DNA of 64,000 nucleotides from Gyromitra esculenta (GCA_038503075.1 JBCAML010000001.1:3100001-3164000); one strand, 5' to 3'. Counted from the first letter of the stretch, positions 11,101 to 19,412 are shown. Program-made: numbers and translations. Notes: generated by a model not told the origin, from the sequence alone.

Positions 11101-11785
11101 ATCCCCCTTTCTAGCTAATTACGGCTATCACCCTCGGTTCGATACCTCTCTTATCCCTTCGACAAAAAACCCTCAGAGCCAGGACGCTTCCGCTTTTGCT
11201 AGTAGGATGCAGGAACTATACGATTACCTTAAGACACAGATTAGAGTCGCCCAGGATATTCAAGAGACTGCTACGAATAAGCATAGAATACCGGCCCCGG
11301 CATATCAAGCCAACGACCAAGTCTTTGTATCGATGAAAAACGTTCGGACAACCCGAAACGCTAGAAAGTTAGACTGGAAATGGATGGGACCTTATGCTAT
11401 TAAGCATGTTATCTCCCCGTTTGCCTATGAAGTTGAACTACCTACTTCCGTTAAGTACCATCCTGTCTTTCATGTTTCTTTGTTGAAACCGGCCTCAAAC
11501 GATGCTCTTCCCGGTCAAATAGTACCTCCTCCAATGCCCGTTATTGTCAATGATCAAGAGGAGTATTATATCGAAAAAATCCTCGATCGACGCAACCACC
11601 GAGGACAACTCCAATACCTTGTGGAATGGACTGGGTACGCTCACCCGACATGGGAACCGGCCGAAGACCTTCAAGATACGTCTGCTCTCGATACATTCCT
11701 TGCTACAGCAATTGTCGCTACTCCTATGGCTCGCAGGAGCTCACGTTTGAAGAGGGGAGCTACTTTCATGGATAGAACTGAGTAA
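8081..11785 (+). CDS. pol polyprotein of element 2 (PR-RT-RNase H-integrase-chromodomain)
   Basis: An uninterrupted frame of about 1230 codons, entered by -1 frameshift from gag. From the residue at 8114: protease LLDTGASG (about 51-58), reverse transcriptase (about 280-470, RLCVDYRG and active-site YLDD near 408), RNase H starting ETDASD near 555, an integrase HHCC zinc region (HHDVPAAGH to CHIC, about 785-835), a catalytic triad in MDF, SDRG and GQTE with 35 residues between the last two (DD35E), an integrase C-terminal region ending FHVSLLKPA, and a chromodomain (YLVEWTGYAHPTWEPAED, about 1170). All catalytic residues are present. The last codons run 22 nt into the 3' LTR. The enzyme set copies and integrates the element; the chromodomain probably binds methylated histone H3. 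Confidence 0.93.
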   Translation, partial: LVQPRPTSDPALVPISFPLSAFSISGFSVSGLSVEDQLDGEHFVVSCNISHNNKIIKTHALLDTGASGFAFIDKNFASHHSLPLSPLKKPRQLEVIDGRPVASGDITHIANINLSIQQHQEQAPCFVTQLGHYPLVLGIPWMNYHDVHLYFAKKRIEFNSKLCTTHCAPHSPVVSTPSIPAPPRLNLSFIGAASFRTLTRKRTSQAYAMSLYEINKIIDNKTSKEEWKSRIPQEYHDFLDMFDKSKAQGLPPRRSYDHRILLQEGKDAPFGPLYGMSREELIVLKKYIEDNLEKGFIRASSSPAGFPVLFVKKADGSLRLCVDYRGLNAITVKDRYTSPLIRETLDRLAKAQWYTKLDLRDGYHQVRIAEGDEWKTAFRTRYGLYEYQVMPFGLTNAPGTFQRFVNDCLTEYLDIFCTAYLDDILIYSDTFAEHQIHVRKVLQTLKDNDILLKPEKCEFEVQTTKYLGLILTPDGIKMDEEKLKAVREWNTPKSVKDVQAFLGFANFYRRFILGFSKLATPLTALTRKGITFEWTVEADIAFENLKHAFTTAPILIHFDPDKKIIVETDASDFVSGGVLSQYDDAGILHPVAFFSKKHSPAECNYEIYDKELLAIIRVFEEWRPELEGSKHPIDVISDHKNLEYFMSTKQLNRRQARWAEYLSRFDFVITYRPGSQGGKPDALTRRSGDLPKEGDERLAHQSQVVLKKENVDPKLSLLSASLSNEAAELDAPLKKLFEEGYIADKFPEKILVALKNKDQRSKEITLSECKEEDGRLYYRNCVYVPDFDPLRLELIRRHHDVPAAGHPGRDKTFELLDRNFYWPRMRESVARYVRNCHICQKAKPVTQRTSGVLRPLPIPQRPWQEISMDFVTGLPESNGYDAIMVVVDRLSKMRHLIPCNTTVNSRDVADLYLQHVWKLHGLPTHITSDRGTQFTAHFWKELCQRLGIQARMSTAFHPETDGQTERLNAVMEQYLRSYVSYQQEDWSKWLPMAEFSANNQESASTKVSPFLANYGYHPRFDTSLIPSTKNPQSQDASAFASRMQELYDYLKTQIRVAQDIQETATNKHRIPAPAYQANDQVFVSMKNVRTTRNARKLDWKWMGPYAIKHVISPFAYEVELPTSVKYHPVFHVSLLKPASNDALPGQIVPPPMPVIVNDQEEYYIEKILDRRNHRGQLQYLVEWTGYAHPTWEPAEDLQDTSALDTFLATAIVATPMARRSSRLKRGATFMDRTE
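11749..11759 (+). promoter_or_regulatory. Polypurine tract of element 2
   Basis: GAAGAGGGGAG lies four bases before the 3' LTR and is the expected primer for plus-strand DNA synthesis. It overlaps the end of pol, so the same bases also encode protein. Confidence 0.7.
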
Positions 11786-12153
11786 TGGGTTAGGATGACT
11801 GTTTTCATTTTGATTTTTTCTGACACAATGCTTTGTGCTTAAGTTTCGGTTGTTGTCTGGAGTATTTTGTGTTACGGGAAAGCGTATTTAAGTGGAAGAT
11901 TTTGGTTGTTTTTGTTCTCCTTTTCTTTCTTCTCTAAGAACGTTCTTACTTTACTTCTATTGTACTGTTTTAATATTACCTCGATTCTACCTCTGCCGTC
12001 GCTGTGATAACCATTATACTTAACTCGCCTTCAGTTAGAACCCCTGTAGGACCTGTAGAAACATCGTATACCTTGTCGCTTGACCTTTCGTTTAAGTAGC
12101 TCTGCTCACCTTCAGGGATACTGAAGGGCTTAATCAAAGGTCAAACCGTGAGA
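11764..12153 (+). repeat. 3' LTR of element 2, with multiple small deletions
   Basis: A 390-bp copy of the 5' LTR. It is 33 bp shorter, and almost all differences are small losses in the first two thirds (for example CAATGGCTTTG has become CAATGCTTTG, and AAGCAACGTTC has become AAGAACGTTC), while the last 100 bp are nearly identical. The deletion in the AAGCAACGT motif removes the complement of the primer-binding site from this copy. Confidence 0.9.
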
Positions 12154-12343
12154 ACGGGCTTCCGAAAGAAATTGTTTCAGACCGAGATGCTAAGTTCACA
12201 GGGGAATTCTGGACCTCATTATGCAAACTTCTAGACATTAAGTCCAGCAAATCTACCGCATTCCATCCTGAGACCGACGGACAAACCGAAAGGGTTAATC
12301 AAGTCCCGGAAGCCTACCTAAGAAACTTCGTCAACTACGACCA

Positions 12344-12752
12344 TTTCATGGATGGTTGTTTCATTGGTCGGTTAAGTACATGGGTACATGGTTGTTGTGT
12401 TCTATTGTCGTTCTTTGTGTTTCTTCAGGTTTCCGTTACAATGAGTCATGTCTTTGTCATCGAAAGAGTTGGAATGTGGTATATAAGCAAAGGGATTTCC
12501 CCTCCTGTTGTACTTTTCCTTCTTCTTCTCTTAAGCAACCTCTTCTATAGTACACTCTTGTATTTCACAATACAAACCTCGGTTACATCTTGTAATCTTT
12601 CACTGTCGCCGTCTTCAAGTCCTCTTTACTTGAACCATTCGTAGAGCCTGTGGAATCCCGTATATACTTTCATCGCTAAGTTTTCCGTTCAAGTAGCACT
12701 GCTCATCTCGGGGGATACCTGAGAGCTTGATGAAAAACCCTGCCCCTTGAGA
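12344..12752 (+). repeat. Solo LTR, family B, inside element 1 integrase
   Basis: A 409-bp LTR from TTTCATGGATGG to CCCTTGAGA with the perfect target duplication GACCA (12339-12343 and 12753-12757). Element 1 integrase continues in frame across it. It contains GTATATAAGC and a pyrimidine tract followed by TAAGCAACC. Confidence 0.9.
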
Positions 12753-12966
12753 GACCAAGATGACTGGTACAACCTACTGCCGTTAGCGGAGTTCGCGTAC
12801 AACAATGCCGAAGCCACAGCCACTGGAATCAGCCTCTTCTATGCCAATCATGGTTTCCATCCCAGAACAACTTGGACGATTGATACCGAAGTCAAGAATC
12901 CAGCGTCAAAGTTATACGCACATTGGCTTCAGAAAGTAAACGATTTTGCCACTACCTCGCTCAAAG

Positions 12967-13388
12967 TCTCACGGTGCGGTTCCTGTCTTAGCCCTTCTGT
13001 ATCCCAGAAGGTGAGCAGAGCTACTTAAACGAGAATCATTGCGATAAGAGTGACGGAGTTTTCTACAGGTCCTATGAGGGTCTAACTCCAGGCGAGTTAA
13101 GTATGAGGATGTTTACAGCGATAGCGACCGCGAGGATTCTGAAGTAGAATCAAGATAGTATTAAAACAATACAGTAGAAGTAAAGTGAGAACGTTGCTTA
13201 GAGAAGGAAAAGAAGAGAACTACAAAACAACGAAACCATCCTCCTTATATACCCCGCTTTTCCTATCCAAAGCTTGTAACCGAACATAACCGAAGAACAA
13301 AGACTTTGTTTAAACAAAAGAGAACCCATAACCCGTAAACATTACTTCCAGCCGAAACCTAACCCCTTATCCTTCTTCATCCATGAAA
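12967..13388 (-). repeat. Solo LTR, family A, reverse orientation, inside element 1 integrase
   Basis: A 422-bp LTR in reverse orientation (TCTCACGG ... CCATGAAA on the + strand), flanked by the perfect duplication CAAAG (12962-12966 and 13389-13393). It separates the integrase core from its C-terminal region in element 1 and carries AACGTTGCTTA, the reverse of the conserved LTR motif. Confidence 0.9.
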
Positions 13389-13914
13389 CAAAGCCACCAG
13401 AGAAAACATGTCCAAATATTTTGACAAGAAACGACAGGCGGAACCATCCTTTAAGGTCAGAGATTTAGTAATGCTCGACGCTAGAAACATTAGAACCAAG
13501 CGCCCAATGCAAAAGTTAGCCCCTAAGTCATACGGACCCTTCCCTATTACACAAGTCGGTACTAGAGCTTGCACTTTAGATACTGGAGGTCACTGGAGGA
13601 TATTCCCCACCTTCAATGTATCCTTGTTCAAGCCATACCGGACAAGCGTCAGGGAAACCTGAAAACAAGATCTACTGCCGCCTGACGACATTGAAGGTAA
13701 CAATGAGTACGAGGTGGAATACATCGTCAAAAGCGAGAAGAGGGAAACCAAAGTGGGACGAAGAATGATAAGCCGGATGTTCTATTTCATCAAATGGGTG
13801 GGATACCCGGAAAATGAAAACTCATGGGAACCTGCCGACGAAGGAGGATTAGCCAACGCTGCCGAAGCAATTGCCGAATTTCACAGTCTTTACCCACAAC
13901 AGCCTAAGCCATAA

Positions 13915-14121
13915 GCTGTTTCACATTTGTATTCTTTCCTTGCGTTCAGAATATGTATTAAAATGTTTTATTACTAAAACTAGCTGAGGGGAAAATTTTC
14001 CATTGTGGCCAAGTAAACGCGGTGGTTTTTACGCACCCAGGACGCTATAGAACCACTTTGTAATTAGTTAATTATTTTGTATCATAGTTAGATGAGGACG
14101 ACTAACCTAGGAGGGGGATAC
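13915..14121 (+). other. 3' untranslated part of element 1 with polypurine tract
   Basis: Non-coding tail between the pol stop and the 3' LTR. The purine run AGGAGGGGGA at 14109-14118, three bases before the LTR, is the expected plus-strand primer. Confidence 0.65.
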
Positions 14122-14274
14122 TGTTATACCTGTAGCTTTTGAAGGAGTTCCTGGCCCTGGAGTTACCCTATCTTTGGAGTTACCCTACTTTAGCACCTTC
14201 CGGATTGGGACTGGAGCCTGTTACCCTGCCTCCAATCCTTCCAATAGGTATAGTATTTGGAGAAGGGGGGACAG
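14122..14274 (+). repeat. Truncated 3' LTR of element 1
   Basis: It starts TGTTATACCTG right after the polypurine tract and follows the family sequence for 153 bp. It then stops abruptly where an inverted full-length LTR begins. By eye it differs from the inverse of 15058-15210 at about three positions. Confidence 0.85.
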
Positions 14275-15210
14275 TGTAAGACCGGTACTTCTTACCGCAC
14301 AGGGAATCTCCAAGAAGCTTTAGATAACAGTCTAGACACTATAACCTGCCCGGTTGCTATCCGCAACACAATACACAGGCGCAAGTCCTAACTGCTTCTT
14401 ATGAACCGCTAAAAGATAACCATAGGGTTCAAAGAGGACGTTGAAAGTTCCCAAGAACTTCCAATAGTAAGCGTTTTAATAACTAACGCCAAGGCCAAGC
14501 GCCTTGCTAAGTCGAGATAAAAGTAATTCACAAATGAATAGAAAGAAATTGCAAGAATTTTGCTGTAAACAATATAATATCGATAGCGCTCGTTCTTCAC
14601 CACTAACGATCCGACTCGTAGCTTTACATCCACTGCGAGTATTTATAAGCCTCCTCTCTACTATGTTTGGGTATAGTGTAGAGGCGCGCTAACTACTATG
14701 ACAACATGAAACCACTTCGCCTTATCTCCATACCCGATACCCCATTGAGTTCCCTGGCCCCGATCCGCGATTCTCCGAGCAGTATGCATGTCGGTAACAT
14801 GGGAGTTACGTATTTGTCTTCATTGCGTTCGTCTCTTTGAGACGATCATTTCGCCTATCCGAATTGTCGCGTAGCATTGCGTTCCCTTATCTTTGTCAGT
14901 CTGTAACTCCGCCAGTTTTGGTCTGATTCGCAATCCTTTTGAACCACAGCGAAGCCAGACACTTCCCCTACATACCCTCCGGGTCCCATTCCGCCAGGCG
15001 GTTTTGCTTGACGGCCTAGGGGTTACTTTTGCCCTCCGGGACAGGTCTTTTCTGGTGCTGTCCCCCCTTCTCCAAATACTATACCTACTAGAAGGATTGG
15101 AGGCAGGGTAACAGGCTCCAGTCCCGATCCGGAAGGTGCTAAAGTAGGGTAACTCCAAAGATAGGGTAACTCCAGGGCCAGGAACTCCTTCAAAAGCTAC
15201 AGGTATAACA
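14275..15210 (-). repeat. Full-length LTR of the element 1 family, inverted
   Basis: A 936-bp LTR with TG...CA ends when read on the - strand (TGTTATACC ... GTCTTACA). It contains CTTATAAATAC (near 14645) as a TATA candidate. It abuts the truncated LTR tail to tail and interrupts element 3 gag at 15210/15211. The flanks GACAG and GCTGG do not match, so it is not a simple solo-LTR insertion. Confidence 0.8.
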
Positions 15211-15642
15211 GCTGGGAAGCTTTTCTCGAGACCCATCAAATTTCTCTTGGTCAGGCATTCTTTCTGATCGGCCTCCTACGCTGTTGTTGGCTGGAGGAGC
15301 CGGGGGTGCAGGCGGGGCGGGAGGAGGAGCGGCGAAGGCAGCAGAGCGAAGGCGGGTGATCTCTTCGTTGGCTGTTTGTAGGTCTGCTGTGAGGTTTCCT
15401 ACGATCTGTTAAGCGTTGTTGCGCTCTTGGGTCATCATCTCGAGTTGAAGGTCGAGAACCTGGTTATCTTCTTGCTGCATTCGGAAATGTTCTTTGAGTG
15501 AGCGGTAGGGCGAGTGATCAAGCACGCATTTGCACGTTGAATCGTTCCATCACGATAAGTTCGCGACAATGTGATTCCGACATCGCGTCGGTGGATGAAA
15601 GAGAGGTAAATGAAAGAGAGGCGATGATTATGAAGAACGTAA
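15211..15642 (-). pseudogene. gag fragment and leader of element 3 (inverted)
   Basis: On the - strand the part from about 15500 to 15211 encodes a coiled-coil segment, a proline/alanine-rich hinge and SERMPDQEKFDGSREKLP, nearly the same as the capsid start in element 2 gag. It ends where the inverted LTR begins. An in-frame TAA near 15405 follows ERNNA; CAA to TAA would explain it. The rest (15500-15642) is leader, starting with TTACGTTCTTC next to its LTR. All downstream parts of element 3 are missing. Confidence 0.8.
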
Positions 15643-16459
15643 TCTCAAGGTCGAGATCTTGTCGTTCCCTTCGTATCCCCAAAGCGAACAGCTACTTGAA
15701 CGAACTAACGATATGAAAGATGTCGATGATTCCATTGCGCCACGATGTGAGTTATGACGACTCCGACAAATAAACTACGTCGATGTAGCGTGATATAAAG
15801 AGATGATCACGAGACGACGATTATGCGAATCTTTCATTGACGAAGCTATTGATAGCGATACGTATACATTCATCGTTGATGTTGTTTCATGCTTTCCATG
15901 GGTTTCCGTTACAACGAGTCATGTCTTTGTCATCGAAAGAGTTTAACGCCAGATATGTCGGTTTTCCTCTTGTACTTTTTCTTCTTCTTTCCCTAAGCAA
16001 CGTCTTCTATTGTACACTCACTGTATCTTACGAATACAACCTTGGATTACACCTCGAAATCTTTCGCCGTCGCCATCTTCAAGTCATCATAACTTGAACC
16101 ACTAGTAGAGCCTGTAGAATCTTCGTACACTCTCTTGTCGTTGATTTCTCGTTCAAGTAGCACTGCTTATCTCGGGGGATACCTGAGAGCTTGACGAGAA
16201 TCTCGCTCCTTGAGAGAATCCTGACTTGTATTGTAGAATACAAGTAGAGTGGCAATAGAAAACGTTGCTTAAGGAAAGAAGAAGGAAAAATACAACAAGA
16301 GAAAACACTCCTCACTTATATACCCGAAGTTCTTTCCTTCGCTGACATACACATGACTCATCAAAAAGAGAAACCCAAAGAAACACAAAGAATAACCATA
16401 CAATCAATATAACGAAGGAAACCCTAGCGACCGACAAATACCATCAGCCATCCATGAAA
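15643..16459 (-). repeat. 5' LTR of element 3, interrupted by another LTR
   Basis: Family B LTR in reverse orientation in two halves. The 3' half is at 15643-15884 (TCTCAAGG on the + strand is the reverse of its CCTTGAGA end). The 5' half is at 16216-16459, ending CCATGAAA. A forward LTR fragment at 15885-16215 lies between them. The halves meet at the motif after CAAGTCAGGATTC, in agreement with the intact family B copy at 1298-1748. Confidence 0.7.
15885..16215 (+). repeat. Family B LTR fragment inside the element 3 LTR
   Basis: It begins TTTCATG and then jumps, through a deletion of roughly 100 bp, to the middle of the LTR (GGTTTCCGTTACAA). It ends CTCCTTGAGA. The flanks TGTTG and GAATC do not match, so no target duplication supports a clean insertion. 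Confidence 0.65.
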
Positions 16460-16480
16460 TTGTTGTTTATTCATTAGGTA

Positions 16481-16941
16481 CTGTACTAGGACAAAAGTTT
16501 TCGTAATTGTGCTGTTTTACACCAAAAGTAGCCACTTTAACAGTGCCAAAAGTACAGTCTACCCATAGCGAAAAAATTCCAGAACTTGGCAGGGATTTGG
16601 AAAATATTTGTGCAGTATCCTCTATTTTTTCTAGCCTTTTTAGTGTTTTCCCTGAGTGGTTATGACTGTTTGATTCTTGAGGAGTCTAGAGTATATTGAT
16701 TTTGTGTGGAAACCCATACAAATCTTCCATAGCAACAGAATTCAGCAACAAAATATTTTCTAGCACTCACAGGATTTACTCTCTCCTTCTAAAATTTCTC
16801 AAGAGTAATCTTTATGCAATTAATTTATCCTAAAAGCATGTCCTGATTTAATTCATTGAGTCCTGAATGTTGTGGGGATAGTGGAATAAGGCTACTTTTG
16901 GTGTGAATCGCCAAATTACGAAAACTTCTGTCTAGTCACTG
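16481..16941. mobile_element. pogo/Fot1-like MITE
   Basis: A 461-bp non-coding element flanked by TA on both sides (16479-16480 and 16942-16943). The ends are inverted repeats of about 52 bp: CTGTACTAGGACAAAAG on the left and, inverted, CAGTGACTAGACAGAAG on the right, sharing GTTTTCGTAATT and CACCAAAAGTAGCC. TA duplication and CAGT-like ends are typical of Tc1-mariner/pogo DNA transposons. With no transposase inside, it would depend on an autonomous relative elsewhere. Confidence 0.8.
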
Positions 16942-16943
16942 TA

Positions 16944-17306
16944 CATTCAACCTGAAGGTTATGGTACTCTTAAGGAGTCCAAAAACACAAAAAACACAAA
17001 ACAAAAACACAAAACCAAACTCTCCCAACTATAAAATCCACCTTACAACTTTTGATCCCCCTAAAACAAACAAAAACAAAAACAACATATTTTTCCTTCA
17101 TTAGGTTTTTGAACTTCAACTAGTGCCGTTCCTTCGGAAAGGCGGCCCCACTGTTTCGATTTAATACACAATCTCCAAATCCCTCATTCCTCTCTTAACC
17201 ACTTCCTTATTCTCATTCTCCTCTTCTTCCACCTCTCTCCTTTTTCTTCTTTCTCTAACCCACAGCTATGCCCGAAACTTACATTGCAATCTCCCAAATT
17301 CAAAGA
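16944..17306. other. Gene-free stretch 3' of the ADP-ribosylglycohydrolase gene
   Basis: It contains an A/C-rich simple run (16979-17035, repeated AAAACACAAAA) and a pyrimidine-rich part (17190-17260). No coding signal is seen. It includes the 3' flank of the gene that follows on the - strand. Confidence 0.6.
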
Positions 17307-18323
17307 CTATATATGTGCTTGAGATTCTAGTAGTCCATTTGTAATCTTCTCTATGACTTCTCTCTTCACTAGTTTCTCCCGCCAGCGTCTCACCCGGAGC
17401 GACCAAAACTTTGAATCCTCCGTCTCAAACGGGTCTGCATACCACGCGCCCGCTAGGCCACCATATATCGCAGCCACGGTATCAGTATCTTCTCCTAAAT
17501 TAACTGCCTTGATGGCGCCCTCTTCAAATGTTTCCGTATTGAAGAAGCACCAAAGCGCTGCTTGGAGTGTATGGAGAACAAACCCCGTAGAATTGATTCG
17601 CGCAGCAGGTAATGTTGTAAATTTGGAGGTAGGGCCAATAGCATCACGGAGAGTAATGTTTGTAAAGGTGTAACCGTAGAGGATGTCTAAAAGATCTCTC
17701 TTCGACATCGACTTCGTTTCTTGACAACTTTGAAGGATCGTCGAGATAAGTAGCACATAGACAGCGCAAGCCTCTTGACACATTGGGTGTGGATGGCTCA
17801 CAAGACTACTTCTCATGGCAACCTCCACTGCGTTCTTCGAATCTTCCCAGAACGCCAAAGCCACGGGTAGTACCCTCATGAGAGAACCGTTACCACACCA
17901 CCTCTCTTTCGAAAGCCGCCTATTTACTCCCTCTAGCGCACCCGCGGGCGCTTTTTCCCAGAATCCTAATGCAATCGCCGTAGCTCCACCAATATCAAAA
18001 CACTTGTTGACCGCCGATAGGTGGCCGTTGCGCCACCAGCGGACGTACAATTCTGCCTGTGTTGCTTCGCTAGGGACTTTGCCCTTGCTATTGATAATTG
18101 CCTCGCCGAGACACAGTGCCATACTCGTGTCATCTGTCCAAGTGCCTGGGGCAAGCGTAAAGCCAAAATTACTATTTTCGATATCCATCTCTGTTACGAG
18201 TGGGAAGGTGCCTCGCTTTTTAAATTCCACCGGACCACCGAGAGCATCGCACATTGCGAGGGAGAGGAGGGAGGCTCTGATCTTGGTAGATACAACCGCT
18301 TGAGTGAGGAGTTGGCTTTCCAT
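17307..18323 (-). CDS. ADP-ribosylglycohydrolase (DraG/ARH family)
   Basis: A single uninterrupted exon of 338 residues. The family removes ADP-ribose from modified proteins or free ADP-ribose derivatives using two Mg ions. Visible family hallmarks are DALGGPVEF near residues 26-34, the metal-binding TDD at 63-65 inside TWTDDTSMAL, a GNGSLMRVLP motif near 148, SHPHP near 175, and the second metal site GEDTDT at 277-282 inside NLGEDTDTVAAIYGGLAGA. Length is normal for the family. No signal peptide is apparent, so it is probably cytosolic or nuclear. The substrate cannot be told from sequence. The start ATG is followed closely by the conserved first helix, so it is probably right. Confidence 0.88.
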   Translation of the reverse strand: MESQLLTQAVVSTKIRASLLSLAMCDALGGPVEFKKRGTFPLVTEMDIENSNFGFTLAPGTWTDDTSMALCLGEAIINSKGKVPSEATQAELYVRWWRNGHLSAVNKCFDIGGATAIALGFWEKAPAGALEGVNRRLSKERWCGNGSLMRVLPVALAFWEDSKNAVEVAMRSSLVSHPHPMCQEACAVYVLLISTILQSCQETKSMSKRDLLDILYGYTFTNITLRDAIGPTSKFTTLPAARINSTGFVLHTLQAALWCFFNTETFEEGAIKAVNLGEDTDTVAAIYGGLAGAWYADPFETEDSKFWSLRVRRWREKLVKREVIEKITNGLLESQAHI

Positions 18324-18919
18324 TGCGTATGTTATTTTCGTCGCTCAATTACTCTCTGCGTATGGTAATGTTTGGAATAGAAAACTATTGGGGAACTGAG
18401 GAATATTTATATGGCGGTTCAAAGATACACAGCACAGCCCCAGTTGTCTGTTCGGCTTGGTCTTATAATTGGTTTTTAATATTCAGGGTTAAATGTAGCA
18501 CACGAAGGACTACATTTAGTCGTTTTTAGCCACTCAGGCTTGGTGCATATCGTTTGATCTAGCCCAATACGCCAATGATAAGATTACGTGTAGAGTGCTT
18601 GTTCCTGGGCATATGAATTGGAAACCAGGGGATGTGACTCCATACGCTGCAACACCATTCTCAGGCTGCATGCTATACAAAGCTACTTCCATAGCATATG
18701 CCGGGAACGAGATTACACAGAAAGAGGCCACGGAATTTAATTGGCCAACAAGCGAATCCCCAGCTTTTCTGTGGTCAAGACCGATAGTGTACAGCTACAT
18801 CCCAAAAGTCTTTGCACCCCTAGCAACCTGAGAACACAGCAAGTCACTAGGCCAAGCTGTAGAAGAGTAATTCAAAGGGGAGATATAAATATAATAATTA
18901 GCAAACTAGGCATACGTAG
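18324..18919. other. Gene-free, repeat-bearing stretch
   Basis: No convincing gene. Around 18588-18725 an imperfect inverted repeat is visible: TTGTTCCTGGGCATATG on one side and CATATGCCGGGAACGAG on the other. A related stretch occurs at 57100-57180 (CTCGTTCCCGGC ... ATATGCTACGGAAGT). This is probably a decayed MITE. The promoter of the neighbouring - strand gene should lie within 18324-18500. Confidence 0.5.
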
Positions 18920-19110
18920 TACCGTATGTACTGTCGAAATACGATCTGCATCTGCCCTAGGCTAAACCCGGTATGGTACAAAATGTGGCAAAGGAGGATC
19001 TATTCCACCACTCAGAAGGCTGCTCTCTGCATAAGCCACGTAGTCTTGTCACCTAATCCAGACTTTTGTATGGGGCAGATGTAGGTCGTATTGTGACAGT
19101 ACATACGGTA
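18920..19110. mobile_element. 191-bp MITE, copy 1
   Basis: It has inverted ends of about 38 bp: TACCGTATGTACTGTC on the left, GACAGTACATACGGTA on the right. The interior matches the copy at 41985-42175 along its whole length with scattered substitutions, including GGTATGGTACAAAATGTGG. Both copies are exactly 191 bp. No coding capacity. Confidence 0.8.
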
Positions 19111-19120
19111 TTGTGACGTT

Positions 19121-19412
19121 TACTCATGTCGCCAGATTTATAATGCCGGATGACTAAAGTCTGACTATGGATACATGTATTGAGTGCGAAAATGGGTCCC
19201 AGACACCGGTGAAACCCCCACAGGAAGTTCGATTCTTCAACAACCACAAGGTATAGAAAATTATAATAAATAAGGTGCATTGTCTAAAGTATACTAAAGT
19301 TGCTGCCGCTCTCAAAATGCTACTTTTTGCTGTATCTCATACCACAGACATGATAATTCCGACCTTAGTCAGGATTTAGTCATCCGGCATTATAAATCTA
19401 GCGACATGAGTA
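19121..19412. mobile_element. 292-bp MITE with CTCATGTCGC ends
   Basis: Inverted ends of about 48 bp with around 90 percent identity by eye (TACTCATGTCGCCAG at left; inverted TACTCATGTCGCTAG at right), including ATTTATAATGCCGGATGAC. TA is present at both outer borders. The small element at 19955-20048 has the same end motif. Non-coding. Confidence 0.75.

Larger units (their letters stand above)
6006..12153 (+). mobile_element. Complete Ty3/Gypsy chromovirus (element 2) inserted in element 1 integrase
   Basis: A 6148-bp element with LTRs at 6006-6428 and 11764-12153, a primer-binding region at 6429-6441, gag (6750-8084), pol in the -1 frame (to 11785) and a purine tract before the 3' LTR. It is flanked by the perfect duplication ACGGG (6001-6005 and 12154-12158), so it is one insertion event with both original ends. 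Only one obvious coding defect was found, a TGA at 7875-7877 in gag. The LTRs differ mainly by small deletions in the 3' copy. Confidence 0.93.
3070..13914 (+). pseudogene. pol of element 1, split by three insertions
   Basis: The pol frame is -1 relative to gag and overlaps the gag end near 3070-3084. It is open without a stop to 6005, continues at 12159-12343, 12758-12966 and 13394-13914, and is in frame across every insertion. Seen in order: protease (LLDSGAN near 3327), reverse transcriptase with YIDD near 4353, RNase H (VETDASD near 4792), integrase zinc-binding region (HFAMDKTT to CDPCQ, about 5660-5765), catalytic core with STDF, SDRDAKF and GQTERVN, the GPF-type C-terminal integrase region (about 13530-13640), and a chromodomain (FIKWVGYPENENSWEPA, about 13780-13840). 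A TGA at 13660-13662 separates integrase from chromodomain. The coding part is otherwise well preserved, so the insertions are fairly recent. Confidence 0.88.
48..14121 (+). mobile_element. Ty3/Gypsy chromovirus (element 1), interrupted by five nested insertions
   Basis: The internal region of one Ty3/Gypsy element with gag, protease, reverse transcriptase, RNase H, integrase and a C-terminal chromodomain. About 7.9 kb of it is inserted material: LTRs at 743-1159, 1298-1748, 12344-12752 and 12967-13388, and a full element at 6006-12153. Without these and their duplicated target sites the internal region is about 6.2 kb, a normal size. Protein order (PR-RT-RH-IN-chromodomain) places it with fungal chromoviruses, whose chromodomain is thought to steer integration to heterochromatin. 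It cannot be autonomous: gag has two nonsense codons and a frameshift, and pol is split by three insertions and carries one nonsense codon. Confidence 0.92.

Noticed and set aside
14820..15239. 139-codon open frame on the - strand
   Set aside because: Lies inside the inverted LTR and the edge of element 3 gag; not a gene.
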